DNA from: Actinophytocola sp036555685
GTDB lineage: Bacteria > Actinomycetota > Actinomycetes > Mycobacteriales > Pseudonocardiaceae
Direction of reading: 5' to 3'
Length of the DNA stretch: 25,290 bases
NCBI RefSeq assembly: GCF_036555685.1
Contig: NZ_DATBKY010000088.1
Span: forward strand, 1-25,290
In this document: positions 1 through 7,779 of the stretch, piece by piece
How the letters are laid out: the number at the start of each line of letters is the position of its first letter
Numbering within the stretch: position 1 is the first letter of the stretch
Program-made: the position numbers and the translations under genes
The notes under the pieces: model-generated
The model's database searches: none
Seen by the model: the letters and a program-made list of their open reading frames with translations, nothing else
Told to the model about the DNA's origin: nothing

Positions 1-1
1 G

Positions 2-343
2 ATCGGCGCGTTGCCCTCGGAGAGCAACGGGTTGCTGGCCGTTTACCGCAGCACCGACGTAGGGCGCACCTGGGAGCAGACGTGGCATCCGCAGACCGGG
101 AAGGCGCCGCGCCGGGTCATCTCGAGCACGGTCGTGGGCGCGGACGGCTCGCTGACGATCAACGCCCAGGACGACAAGCAGTACCGCAGCAGCGACGGCG
201 GTCGCACGTTCACCAAGGTGCCGGCGAAGTACCGCGGCTACGCGCAGTGGACCCGTACCGGCTACATCGCCACCGGTGACGGGAACTCGGAGCTCATGGC
301 GTCCGAGGACGGGGTGCACTGGCGCAAGCTCGAGGTGGGCTGA
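2..343 (+). CDS. Asp-box (BNR) repeat protein, 3' fragment
   Basis: The reading frame is open from the left window edge, so only the last ~113 residues are present. Three Asp-box-like motifs (S-x-D-x-G-x-x-W/F) are visible: STDVGRTW, SSDGGRTF and SEDGVHW, spaced about 45 and 35 residues apart. This is the pattern of beta-propeller sialidase/BNR or photosystem-assembly-like repeat proteins. Asp-boxes mark the fold and not the activity, and no catalytic residues can be judged from this piece. Many such actinobacterial proteins are secreted or are lipoproteins, but the N-terminus is outside the window. The TTG at 11 is only an internal codon. It converges with the downstream minus-strand gene, with 17 bases between them. 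Confidence 0.75.
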   Translation: MGALPSESNGLLAVYRSTDVGRTWEQTWHPQTGKAPRRVISSTVVGADGSLTINAQDDKQYRSSDGGRTFTKVPAKYRGYAQWTRTGYIATGDGNSELMASEDGVHWRKLEVG

Positions 344-360
344 CCCGAGGGGGTAGGACG

Positions 361-918
361 TCAGCGGTGCACCGGTCGGAACTCGCCGACCTGGTGCACC
401 GCTGGCGGTTTTCCGGCCAGCGCCCGGCGGACGCCGTCCAGCACGCCGGCGGAGATCTCCCGGTGGGTGAGCCACCGGGTACGGCCGGCGTGCCGGACGA
501 AGCCGAGCACGACCTGCTGCGTGGGGTGGTCCGGGAGGACCGGGTCCGGGCAGCCGCCGACCGGGTTGGCCGACGCGCTGCCGTGGACCTCCACGACGGG
601 CGCGCCGGGGGCCAGCAGCGCGGCGACGGCCCGGAGCACGGAGATCCGTTCGGTCCGGTGCACCCAGGCGACGAGCAGGTCGGCCGGACCGCCGAGGGCC
701 CGCGCGGCACGTTCGGCGAGCGCGGCGGGCTCGGACCAGGTGGCCTCGACCCAGAGGGCCTTGCGGTGCCCGTTCCCGCCGCCGTTGTGCTCGACGGCGG
801 GGATGGGCGCGTAGCGTCTGCTCGGCAGGACGACGTGCCACCCGTCCGCGACGAGCGCTTCGGCGCAGCCGGCCAGCATGCCGGTGCCACCGAGGACGAG
901 GGCACGTTTCCCGCTCAT
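361..918 (-). CDS. Short Rossmann-fold NAD(P)-binding protein (SDR-like)
   Basis: Encodes 185 residues. A glycine-rich nucleotide-binding loop follows the first strand (LVLGGTGMLAG, residues 7-17), as in short-chain dehydrogenase/atypical SDR proteins. The usual catalytic YxxxK is not evident and the protein is shorter than a classical ~250-residue SDR, so it may bind a dinucleotide without being an ordinary dehydrogenase. The ATG start at 918 has a GGAGG four bases upstream, which supports this start. It lies downstream of, and in the same direction as, the VOC gene (60-base gap), so co-transcription is possible. The substrate cannot be inferred. Confidence 0.75.
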   Translation of the reverse strand: MSGKRALVLGGTGMLAGCAEALVADGWHVVLPSRRYAPIPAVEHNGGGNGHRKALWVEATWSEPAALAERAARALGGPADLLVAWVHRTERISVLRAVAALLAPGAPVVEVHGSASANPVGGCPDPVLPDHPTQQVVLGFVRHAGRTRWLTHREISAGVLDGVRRALAGKPPAVHQVGEFRPVHR

Positions 919-978
919 CCAGCCTCCGGAGCTCGAACTCGCTCCGTCACGTTACCCGAGCCGGTGTCCGTTTTCGCG

Positions 979-1404
979 TCACCGAGCCTGGGTGAGGCTG
1001 AACCAGTTGCCCGAGTCGTCGCGGAACACGGCCTCGATGCCGTACGGCCGCTCGGCCGGCTCGGCGAGGAAGGTCACGCCGCGCTCGGAGAGCTCGCGGT
1101 AGGTCTTGTGGCAGTCGTCGGTCGCGAAGACGCCGCCGCCGATCGCGCCCTTGGCGACGAGCTCGCGAATGGCCTCGCTGTTCTCGGGCGAGTGGCCCAT
1201 GGCGCAGTCGGCGAGGATGTACTCGACCTCGGGCTGGTTCGGCGGCCCGACGGTCAGCCAGCGGAAGCCCTGGCCGGAGCCCTCGAACTCCTCCCCCATG
1301 GTGATGTCGCTGCGCAGCTCGAAGCCGAGCTTGTTGGTGTAGAAGTCCTTCGCGGACTCCTGGTCCAGCACGTAGACCATGGCGTGCGAGAGCTTGGTGA
1401 TCAT
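979..1404 (-). CDS. VOC-superfamily (glyoxalase/bleomycin-resistance fold) protein
   Basis: Encodes 141 residues, the size of one VOC unit with two beta-alpha-beta-beta-beta modules. The N-terminal module reads SHAMVYVLDQESAKDFY with the usual 'FY..LGFEL' continuation. The C-terminal module ends in the typical FRDDSGNWFSL strand-turn-strand. VOC proteins include metal-dependent lyases, dioxygenases and antibiotic-binding proteins, and the substrate here is unknown. The start is firm: ATG at 1404 is preceded by a strong AGGAGG-type site about 6 bases away. The stand-alone AraC-type gene lies 33 bases upstream in the same direction, so the two likely form a regulator-enzyme pair. Confidence 0.85.
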   Translation of the reverse strand: MITKLSHAMVYVLDQESAKDFYTNKLGFELRSDITMGEEFEGSGQGFRWLTVGPPNQPEVEYILADCAMGHSPENSEAIRELVAKGAIGGGVFATDDCHKTYRELSERGVTFLAEPAERPYGIEAVFRDDSGNWFSLTQAR

Positions 1405-1437
1405 GTCCGTTCCTCCTGTTCGGTGTGGACACTCACG

Positions 1438-1893
1438 CTAGGCGCGCGTCCCGTCGCCCTGCTTATCCGCGATTGCTGTGGGCCGCGCCCACGCCATGAG
1501 AAAGCACCCGGGTATCGCCGGCGGTCCGCCCCGATCGACCATGCGCTTGCGATACTCGGTGGGCGAGCAGCCCACGAGCTCGGCGAAACGCCGGGAGAAC
1601 GACCCGAGGCTGGTGAAGCCGACGACCATGCAGATCTCGGTCACGGTGAGGTTCGCGTTGGCCAGGAGGTCCTTGGCTCGCTCCACCCGCCTTCGACTCA
1701 GGTAGGCGCCCGGGGTCTCGCCGAACGCGTGCCGGAATGCTCTCGCGAAGTGGTAGCGGGAGAAGCCGGCCTCGGCGGCCATCGCGTCGAGGTCCAGGGC
1801 GTCGGCGTACCTGGCGTCCATCAGATCCTTGGCGCGCCTGAGATGGACCGTCTGCATGTCGCGCACGTTACGCCGGTCCGGGAGGGGGCTCAT
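1438..1893 (-). CDS. AraC/XylS-type transcriptional regulator (DNA-binding domain only)
   Basis: Encodes 151 residues from the ATG at 1893. Nearly the whole protein is an AraC-type double helix-turn-helix: the first HTH is at about residues 33-53 (LDAMAAEAGFSRYHFARAF), then the linker 'TPGAYLSRRRVERAKDLL', then the second HTH at about 82-104 (VTEICMVVGFTSLGSFSRRF) with the family signature PTEYRKR after it. No effector-binding domain is present. Such short AraC proteins are often encoded beside VOC or other small enzymes, as here with the VOC gene 33 bases downstream. The start is uncertain: in-frame ATGs also exist at 1944 and 1857 and none has a strong ribosome site. I chose 1893 because it precedes the conserved 'HLRRAKDLMD' region and leaves a gap after polA. 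Confidence 0.85.
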   Translation of the reverse strand: MSPLPDRRNVRDMQTVHLRRAKDLMDARYADALDLDAMAAEAGFSRYHFARAFRHAFGETPGAYLSRRRVERAKDLLANANLTVTEICMVVGFTSLGSFSRRFAELVGCSPTEYRKRMVDRGGPPAIPGCFLMAWARPTAIADKQGDGTRA

Positions 1894-2002
1894 CGGCTTG
1901 GCGGGCTGCGTCGTGGATGGTTCTTCGCGAAGCCGCCACCCCATCGCATAGTCCCGCGAAGCGACCGGGTCGCTCCGCTTTGTGTCCACAGTGGTCCGAC
2001 CA

Positions 2003-2016
2003 TCCGGGAACCCGGA
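2003..2016 (-). terminator. Possible polA terminator hairpin
   Basis: TCCGG-gaac-CCGGA, a five-base-pair GC stem with a four-base loop, lies 9 bases past the polA stop codon. No T-run follows on the minus strand, so it is weak as an intrinsic terminator. Confidence 0.3.
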
Positions 2017-2024
2017 CGATCGGC

Positions 2025-4766
2025 TCAGTGCGCGGCGTCGTTCCACGACCGGCCGAAGCCGACCGACACGTCCAGCGGGACGTCCAGCTTGTAGGCGCCA
2101 CCCATCCCCTTGCGCACCAAGGCCTCCGCCTGCTCCCGCTCCCCCTCGGCGACCTCGAGCACCAGCTCGTCGTGCACCTGCAGGAGCATCCGCGTCCGCA
2201 AGCCGGCCGACCGCAGCTCACGGTCGACGTTCAGCATGGCGACCTTGATGATGTCCGCCGCGCTGCCCTGGATCGGCGCGTTCAGGGCCATGCGTTCGGC
2301 CATCTCGCGGCGCTGCCGGTTGTCCGACGTCAGGTCCGGCAGGTAGCGGCGGCGACCGTAGATCGTCTCCGTGTAGCCGTCCATGCGGGCCTTCGCCACG
2401 ATCTCGTGGAGGTAGTCCCGCACGCCGCCGAAACGGTCGAAGTACTCCTCCATCAGGCCGCGCGCCTCGTCCGTGGAGATCCGCAGCTGCTGGGACAGGC
2501 CGTAGGCCGACAAGCCGTATGCCAGGCCGTAGTTCATCGCCTTGATCTTGGCTCGCTGGCCGCCCGTGACGTCCGTCGGCTCGACCGAGAAGACGCGGGC
2601 CGCGGTTGCGGCGTGGAAGTCGAAGCCCGACTGGAAGGCCTCGATCAACGCCGCGTCGCCGGACAGGTGCGCCATGATGCGCATCTCGATCTGGCTGTAG
2701 TCCGCCGTCATCAGCTCGGCGTAGCCGTCGCCCACGATGAACGTGTCGCGGATCGTGCGGCCCTCGTCCGTGCGGATCGGCACGTTCTGCAGGTTCGGCT
2801 CGGTCGACGACAGGCGGCCCGTCGCGGCGATGGTCTGGCTGTACGTCGTGTGGATGCGGTTGTCGTCCGACACCGACTTGATCAGGCCCTCGACCGTGAC
2901 CTTCAGCCGGCTGGCGTCGCGGTGCTCCAGCAGGTGCGCCAGGAACGGGTGCTCGGTCTGCTCGAACAGCCCGGTCAGCGCGTCCGCGTCCGTCGTGTAG
3001 CCGGTCTTCGTCCGCTTGGTCTTCGGCATCTGCAGCTCGTCGAACAGCACCACCTGCAGCTGCTTCGGCGACCCGAGGTTGATCTCCTTGCCGATGACCT
3101 TGAACGCCTCCTGCTCCGCGCTCTTCACCCGGCCGGCGAAGTGCGCCTCGAGCGCGGCCAGCTGCTCGGTGTCGACCGCGATGCCGACCGCCTCCAGGTC
3201 GGCCAGCACGTGCAGCAGCGGCAGCTCGATCTCCGCCAGCAGGTTCGTGCCGCCGGTGTTGTCCAGCGCGATCTCCAGCGCCTCGGCCAGGTCGGCGATC
3301 GCGCGGGCGCGCACGATCTCCGCCTCCGCGACCTTCGCCGCGTCGCCGTCCTCGCCGTCGAGCAGCGACAGCTGGCGCTCCTCCGGCGCCTGCTCGATCC
3401 GCAGCTCCCGTTTGAGGTAGCGCAGCACCAGGTCGTCGAGCGCGAACGAGCGCTGGCCCGGCCGCACCAGGTACGCCGCCAGCTGGGTGTCCATCGTGAG
3501 CCCGGCCATCGTCCAGCCGCGGTGGCGGATCGCGTGCAGCGACCGCTTCACGTCGTAGGCGAGCTTGGGCACGGCCGGGTCGGCGAGCCACGCCGTCAGC
3601 GCCCGCTCGTCCTCCTCGGCCAGGGTCGTCACGTCGACGAACGCGCCCGTGCCGTCCGCACGCGCGATCGCCACCGAGCGCAGCTCCACGGCCTCGCCGG
3701 CCACCCCGGTCGACGCGTCGCGGAACGACAGGCCGACCTTCGTGCCGGCCGGTGCGTTCGCCGACAACCAGCCGGCCACCGCACCCGGCTCGAGCGCGCC
3801 GCCGGTGACCTCGAAGCCGTGCTCGGCCTCCGGCTCGGCCGTGGACAGGTCGGCGAACAGCCGGTCGCGCAGCACCCGGAACTCGAGCTCGTCGAACAGC
3901 CGGTGCACGGCGTCGCGGTCCCACGGCTTCGCGGCGAGGTCGTCGGGCTCCACGCCCAGCGGCACGTCCTTGACCAGCTCGGTGAGCTGGCGGTTCATCA
4001 TCACGTTCGCCAGGTTCTCGCGCAGCTTGTCGCCGACCTTGCCCTTGACCTCGTCGACCCGGTCGACCAGCTCGGCGAGCGAGCCGAACTCGTTGATCCA
4101 CTTGGCCACGGTCTTCTCGCCGACGCCGGGGATCTTGGGCAGGTTGTCCGACGGGTCGCCGCGCAGGGCCGCGAAGTCGGCGTACCGGTCGGGCAGGACA
4201 CCCGTCTTCTCCTGCACCTTCGCCGGGGTCATGCGCCACATCTCGGACACGCCGCGGGACGGGTAGAGCACCGTGACGTGGTCGCTGACGAGCTGGAACG
4301 CGTCGCGGTCGCCGGTACAGATGTATGTCTCGAACCCTTCGGCGGACGCGAGCGTGGTGAGCGTCGCGATGAGGTCGTCGGCCTCGAAACCCTCCTTGGA
4401 CAGGGACGGGACGGCGAGCGTGGCCAGCACGTCCTCGATGAGGCTGATCTGGCCCTTGAAGTCGTCCGGTGTCGCGGAGCGGTTGGCCTTGTACTCGGCG
4501 TACTGCTCGCTGCGGAAGGTCTTGCGCGACACGTCGAAGCACACGGCCACGTGCGTGGGCTTCTCGTCACGGAGCAGATTGATCAACATCGAGGTGAAGC
4601 CGTAGACCGCCTCGGTGTGCTGACCGCTCTTCGTGACGAGGTTCGCCTCCTTCAGCGCGTAGAACGCCCGGTAGGCCATCGAGTGGCCGTCGATGAGCAG
4701 CAGCCGCCGCTCGTGACCGGCCTTCGTGCTGGTAGTGGCATTGCGTGTGTCGGGCGTCTCAGGCAC
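2025..4766 (-). CDS. polA: DNA polymerase I
   Basis: Encodes 913 residues, the usual actinobacterial PolA length. It fills Okazaki gaps, removes RNA primers and does repair synthesis. Domain order: (1) 5'-nuclease, residues ~20-310, with acidic residues in LLLIDG (D26), FEADDL (E128, D130, D131), TGDRD (D153, D155) and RGDPSDN (D204, D207); (2) a degenerate 3'-5' exonuclease-like domain, ~320-510, where the first DxE motif is missing although KLAYD (D405) and MDTQLAAYL (D426) remain, so proofreading is predicted absent, as known for mycobacterial and Taq PolA; (3) the polymerase domain, ~520-913, with motif A DYSQIE (D689), O helix R738/K742/Y746/G747 and motif C VHDE (H865, D866). The GTG start at 4766 has no Shine-Dalgarno, but TAGACT lies six bases before it, so the mRNA may be leaderless. 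It is divergent from the thioesterase gene. Confidence 0.98.
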   Translation of the reverse strand: MPETPDTRNATTSTKAGHERRLLLIDGHSMAYRAFYALKEANLVTKSGQHTEAVYGFTSMLINLLRDEKPTHVAVCFDVSRKTFRSEQYAEYKANRSATPDDFKGQISLIEDVLATLAVPSLSKEGFEADDLIATLTTLASAEGFETYICTGDRDAFQLVSDHVTVLYPSRGVSEMWRMTPAKVQEKTGVLPDRYADFAALRGDPSDNLPKIPGVGEKTVAKWINEFGSLAELVDRVDEVKGKVGDKLRENLANVMMNRQLTELVKDVPLGVEPDDLAAKPWDRDAVHRLFDELEFRVLRDRLFADLSTAEPEAEHGFEVTGGALEPGAVAGWLSANAPAGTKVGLSFRDASTGVAGEAVELRSVAIARADGTGAFVDVTTLAEEDERALTAWLADPAVPKLAYDVKRSLHAIRHRGWTMAGLTMDTQLAAYLVRPGQRSFALDDLVLRYLKRELRIEQAPEERQLSLLDGEDGDAAKVAEAEIVRARAIADLAEALEIALDNTGGTNLLAEIELPLLHVLADLEAVGIAVDTEQLAALEAHFAGRVKSAEQEAFKVIGKEINLGSPKQLQVVLFDELQMPKTKRTKTGYTTDADALTGLFEQTEHPFLAHLLEHRDASRLKVTVEGLIKSVSDDNRIHTTYSQTIAATGRLSSTEPNLQNVPIRTDEGRTIRDTFIVGDGYAELMTADYSQIEMRIMAHLSGDAALIEAFQSGFDFHAATAARVFSVEPTDVTGGQRAKIKAMNYGLAYGLSAYGLSQQLRISTDEARGLMEEYFDRFGGVRDYLHEIVAKARMDGYTETIYGRRRYLPDLTSDNRQRREMAERMALNAPIQGSAADIIKVAMLNVDRELRSAGLRTRMLLQVHDELVLEVAEGEREQAEALVRKGMGGAYKLDVPLDVSVGFGRSWNDAAH

Positions 4767-4802
4767 AGGGCGAGTCTAGGGTGGAGCACCGACACTGGTG
4801 AC
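4767..4802 (-). promoter_or_regulatory. Candidate polA promoter (leaderless)
   Basis: On the minus strand TAGACT (4778-4773) matches the TAnnnT -10 consensus. Six bases then lead to the GTG at 4766, so transcription would begin at or next to the start codon. A weak -35 candidate, GTCACC (4802-4797), lies 18 bases upstream. No ribosome binding site is present in between. Confidence 0.5.
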
Positions 4803-4823
4803 GACCACCAGCGAGGAGAGAGC

Positions 4824-5258
4824 GTGTCGAGCGACAAGAACTTCCCGCCGGACCTGCCCGGCGTCCGGTACGACCTGATCGACCAGCTGCTGCCGACCAA
4901 GATGGGCATCGAGGTCACCGAGTGGGACCCGAAGCGCGTCGTCGGCACGATGCCGGTGGCCGGGAACCTGCAGCCGTACGGCCTGCTGCACGGCGGCGCC
5001 AACGCCACGCTCGCGGAGACCATCGGATCGGTCGCGGCGGCGCTGAACGCGGGAACCGACCGGGTCGCGATGGGGCTCGAGCTCTCCTGCACCCACCACC
5101 GCGCGGCCAAGTCCGGGCACGTCACCGGCGTGGCCACGCCGCTGCACGTGGGCCGCAGCACCTCGTCGTTCGAGATCGTGATCACCGACGAGGAGGGCAA
5201 GCGCACCTGCACGGCCCGGCTGACCTGCATCGTCCGCGAGCGCCCGCCGGGCGCGTGA
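4824..5258 (+). CDS. PaaI-type hotdog-fold thioesterase
   Basis: Encodes 144 residues from GTG at 4824, which has GAGGAGAG 3-6 bases upstream. The hotdog signature is clear: YGLLHGGANATLAETIGSVAA, with HGG at residues 56-58 at the start of the central helix and the catalytic-position acid E65. Then come the strands 'LELSCTHHRAAKSGHVTGVA' and 'RTCTARLTCIV'. Members hydrolyse acyl-CoA or aromatic-acyl-CoA thioesters; the substrate here is unknown. It is divergent from polA, separated by 57 bases. Its TGA overlaps the GTG of the next gene (GTGA, 5255-5258), so the two are translationally coupled. Confidence 0.9.
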   Translation: MSSDKNFPPDLPGVRYDLIDQLLPTKMGIEVTEWDPKRVVGTMPVAGNLQPYGLLHGGANATLAETIGSVAAALNAGTDRVAMGLELSCTHHRAAKSGHVTGVATPLHVGRSTSSFEIVITDEEGKRTCTARLTCIVRERPPGA

Positions 5259-6127
5259 CCACGCTCGGGGTCGTCTTCCGGCCCCAGCTCCCGCCCGAAC
5301 GGCTGCCCGGCGTCGTCCGCGCGGCCGAGGAGTCGGGCCTGGAGGAGCTGTGGCTGTGGGAGGACTGCTTCTTCGAAGGCGGCGTCGCGAGCATGGCCGC
5401 GGCGCTGGGCTGGACCTCGCGGCTGCGGGTGGGCATCGGGATCCTGCCGCTGCCGCTGCGCAACGTGGCCCTGACCGCGATGGAGGTCGCGACGCTCGAC
5501 CGGCTCTTCCCCGGCCGCACGGTGTTCGGCTTCGGGCACGGCGCGCAGGAGTGGATGGCCCAGGTCGGCGCGCGGCCGGCGTCCCCGCTGACGGCGATGC
5601 GCGAGCACCTCGTCGCGCTGAACGCGTTGCTGCGCGGTGAGCGGGTGCGCACGTCGGGCGACTACGTGCGCCTCGACGACGTCGCGCTCGACTGGCCACC
5701 GCCCGCCCCGCCCAGGCTGTACTTCGGCGCGACGCGGCCACGGTCGCTCCGGCTGTCCGGCGAGCTGGCCGGCGGCACGATCATCGACGCCGCGCACAAC
5801 GCCGACGCGGTCCGCCGCGCCCGCGCGCTGATCGACGAGGGCCGCGCGGCCGCCGGCCGCACCGACCCGCACCCGCTGGTCGTCTACCTCCAGGCCACGA
5901 CCGGCCCGTCGGCGGCCGCGCGGCTGCGCAAGGAGCTGGAGATCTGGGGCAACGAGGCGGTCCCGGACCTGGGTGCCGCCGGCGACGCCGAGTCGGTCGC
6001 GCAGGCCGTGCACAAGCTGGCCGGCGCCGGCGCCGACTCGGTCATCCTGACCCACACCGCGGACGAGCCCGACATCGAGGGCTTCGTCCGCTTCACCGCC
6101 GAAGAGGTCCGTCCGCTCGTCCGCTGA
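5255..6127 (+). CDS. LLM-class flavin-dependent oxidoreductase
   Basis: Encodes 290 residues. It has the TIM-barrel pattern of luciferase-like/F420- or FMN-dependent enzymes: an opening strand LGVVFRPQLPPERL, 'AAEESGLEELWLWED' (strand 2), 'RLRVGIGILPLPLRNVALTA' (the conserved barrel segment), 'GRTVFGFGHG' and 'PRLYFGATRPRSLRLSGELAGG' (phosphate-binding region), then 'ADSVILTHT' near the C-terminus. In actinobacteria many of these use coenzyme F420, but the cofactor cannot be read from sequence alone. The start is GTG 5255 inside the GTGA overlap with the thioesterase. It is likely co-transcribed with that gene and ends in a hairpin shared with livF. Confidence 0.88.
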   Translation: MTTLGVVFRPQLPPERLPGVVRAAEESGLEELWLWEDCFFEGGVASMAAALGWTSRLRVGIGILPLPLRNVALTAMEVATLDRLFPGRTVFGFGHGAQEWMAQVGARPASPLTAMREHLVALNALLRGERVRTSGDYVRLDDVALDWPPPAPPRLYFGATRPRSLRLSGELAGGTIIDAAHNADAVRRARALIDEGRAAAGRTDPHPLVVYLQATTGPSAAARLRKELEIWGNEAVPDLGAAGDAESVAQAVHKLAGAGADSVILTHTADEPDIEGFVRFTAEEVRPLVR

Positions 6128-6142
6128 CCGGCCCGGGAACGC

Positions 6143-6177
6143 CGAACGGCGCCTCCCGGACCGGAAGGCGCCGTTCG
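6143..6177. terminator. Bidirectional hairpin terminator between convergent genes
   Basis: A perfect 12-bp inverted repeat: CGAACGGCGCCT (6143-6154) and AGGCGCCGTTCG (6166-6177), with an 11-base loop. It sits in the 60 bases between the oxidoreductase (+) and livF (-), and can act for both. No strong T-run is present, which is common for high-GC actinobacterial terminators. Confidence 0.7.
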
Positions 6178-6187
6178 AAGTGGACGG

Positions 6188-6904
6188 TCAGGACTGGCCG
6201 AGGTACGCCGCCCGCACGCGCTCGTCGGCGAGGAGCTCGTTGCCCGGGCCCTCGAGCGTCGTCGCACCGAGGTCCACCACGTAGCCGCGGTCGGCGAGCG
6301 CCAGGGCCGCCAAGGCGTTCTGCTCGACCAGCAGGATCGTCGTGCCCTGCTGCTGCAGCTCCTTGATCGTGTCGAAGATCAGCTGCGTCATGATCGGCGA
6401 GAGACCCATCGACGGCTCGTCCAGCATCAGCAGCCGCGGCCGGGACATCATCGCCCGGCCGATCGCCAGCATCTGCTGCTCGCCGCCGGAGAAGAGGCCG
6501 GCCTTCTGCGTCCGCCGCTCGCCGAGTACCGGGAACAGCTCGTAGACACGGTTCAGGTCGGTCCGCACACCCGATTCGTCCTTGCGGGTGTACGCGCCGA
6601 GCATCATGTTCTCCTCGACGGTCATCCGCGCGAACACGCGGCGACCCTCCGGGCAGTGCGCGACACCCTGGCTGAGGATGGCGTGCGCCGGCGCCTTGGC
6701 GATCGACTTGCCCTCGAACCTGATGTCGCCGCCCCGCGGGCGCAGCAGGCCCGAGATCGTCCGCAGCGTGGTCGTCTTGCCCGCGCCGTTCGCCCCGATG
6801 AGGCAGACGATCTGGCCGGCGTCGACCGAGAACGACACGTCCCGCACGGCTTCGATCGCGCCGTAGGCGACGCTGAGGTTCTCCACCTCCAGCAGGGGAC
6901 TCAT
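6188..6904 (-). CDS. livF: Branched-chain amino-acid ABC transporter, ATPase LivF
   Basis: Encodes 238 residues. This cytoplasmic ATPase pairs with LivG to power the LivH/LivM permease. Walker A GANGAGKT is at residues 37-44, the Q-loop region carries 'AHCPEGRRVFARMTVEENM' (typical of LivF), the ABC signature is FSGGEQQMLAIGRAM, Walker B is RLLMLDEPSMGLSP, and the switch region reads ILLVEQN, the LivF form without the usual His. The ATG start at 6904 overlaps the livG stop (ATGA, 6901-6904), so it is translationally coupled. It is the last gene of the minus-strand liv operon and ends just before a hairpin. Confidence 0.95.
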   Translation of the reverse strand: MSPLLEVENLSVAYGAIEAVRDVSFSVDAGQIVCLIGANGAGKTTTLRTISGLLRPRGGDIRFEGKSIAKAPAHAILSQGVAHCPEGRRVFARMTVEENMMLGAYTRKDESGVRTDLNRVYELFPVLGERRTQKAGLFSGGEQQMLAIGRAMMSRPRLLMLDEPSMGLSPIMTQLIFDTIKELQQQGTTILLVEQNALAALALADRGYVVDLGATTLEGPGNELLADERVRAAYLGQS

Positions 6905-7779
6905 GCGTCGGCCTCCTCTCCGGTGCCGGTAGCCCGGCGGTCGACCACCTGGCCGGTGGCGGCGGCCTCGGTCAGCGAGGCCTCCACCTCCTCCGCGGGC
7001 TTGCCGAGATAGGCCTCGATCACCCGCGGGTCGTCGCGCACCGTCTCCGGTGAGCCCTCGACCAGGACCTCGCCCTGCACCAGCACGGAGACCGAGTCGC
7101 ACAGGCTGAAGATGAACTTCGTGTCGTGCTCGATGACCACGACCGAGACACCGGTGTCGCGGATCCGGAAGATCAGCTGCCGGGCCGCCTCGGTCTCCTG
7201 CGGGTTCATGCCGGCGGTCGGCTCGTCGAGCAGCAGCACGTCCGGCTCGGTCGCGAGCGCCCGGGCGATCTCCAGCCGCCGCTGGTCGCCGTAGGGCAGG
7301 TTGCGCGCGACCTCGTCGTCCAGTCCGGCGAGTCCGACGAACTCGAGCAGCTCCACGGCCTTCTGCCGGGCGTCCCGCTCGCCGCGGTGGAACCGCGGAC
7401 CGTGGAACAGCGACGCGAGCGGGCCCTGACGCATCCGGATGTGCCGGCCGACGAGCACGTTTTCCAGCACGGTCATGTTGGGGAACAGCCGGATGTTCTG
7501 GAACGTCCGCGCGATCCCGGAGACGGTGACCTTCGCCGGGTCGCGCGGCAGCTCCCTGCCGCGCAGCCGGACCGCGCCGCGGGTGGGCGTGTACAGGCCG
7601 GTGAGGCAGTTGAAGAACGTCGTCTTGCCGGCACCGTTCGGCCCGATCAGGCCGACGATGCGGCCCTCGCCCAACGTCAGCGAGACGTCGTTGAGGGCGG
7701 TCAGGCCACCGAAGATCATCGTGACGCCGGTCGCCTCGAGCACGGTGTCCACCGCGCCGTGCCGTGCCGCGGCGCTCAT
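6901..7779 (-). CDS. livG: Branched-chain amino-acid ABC transporter, ATPase LivG
   Basis: Encodes 292 residues. Walker A is GPNGAGKT (46-53), the Q-loop region reads ARTFQNIRLFPNMTVLENV (a LivG hallmark), the signature is NLPYGDQRRLEIARAL (the LivG type in place of LSGGQ), Walker B is VLLLDEPTAGMNP, and the switch His is in VVVIEHDTKF. About 40 residues beyond the usual end form an Ala/Glu/Thr-rich tail of unknown role. Both ends overlap neighbours by four bases: its ATG with the livM stop (7776-7779) and its stop with the livF start. Confidence 0.95.
   Translation of the reverse strand: MSAAARHGAVDTVLEATGVTMIFGGLTALNDVSLTLGEGRIVGLIGPNGAGKTTFFNCLTGLYTPTRGAVRLRGRELPRDPAKVTVSGIARTFQNIRLFPNMTVLENVLVGRHIRMRQGPLASLFHGPRFHRGERDARQKAVELLEFVGLAGLDDEVARNLPYGDQRRLEIARALATEPDVLLLDEPTAGMNPQETEAARQLIFRIRDTGVSVVVIEHDTKFIFSLCDSVSVLVQGEVLVEGSPETVRDDPRVIEAYLGKPAEEVEASLTEAAATGQVVDRRATGTGEEADA

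Noticed and set aside
1917..4823. Very long open frame on the plus strand opposite polA (about 970 codons before the thioesterase start)
   Set aside because: It is the GC-rich antisense shadow of polA. Its composition is Arg/Val/Leu/Gln-rich without domains. Only the last 145 codons (from GTG 4824) are a real gene.
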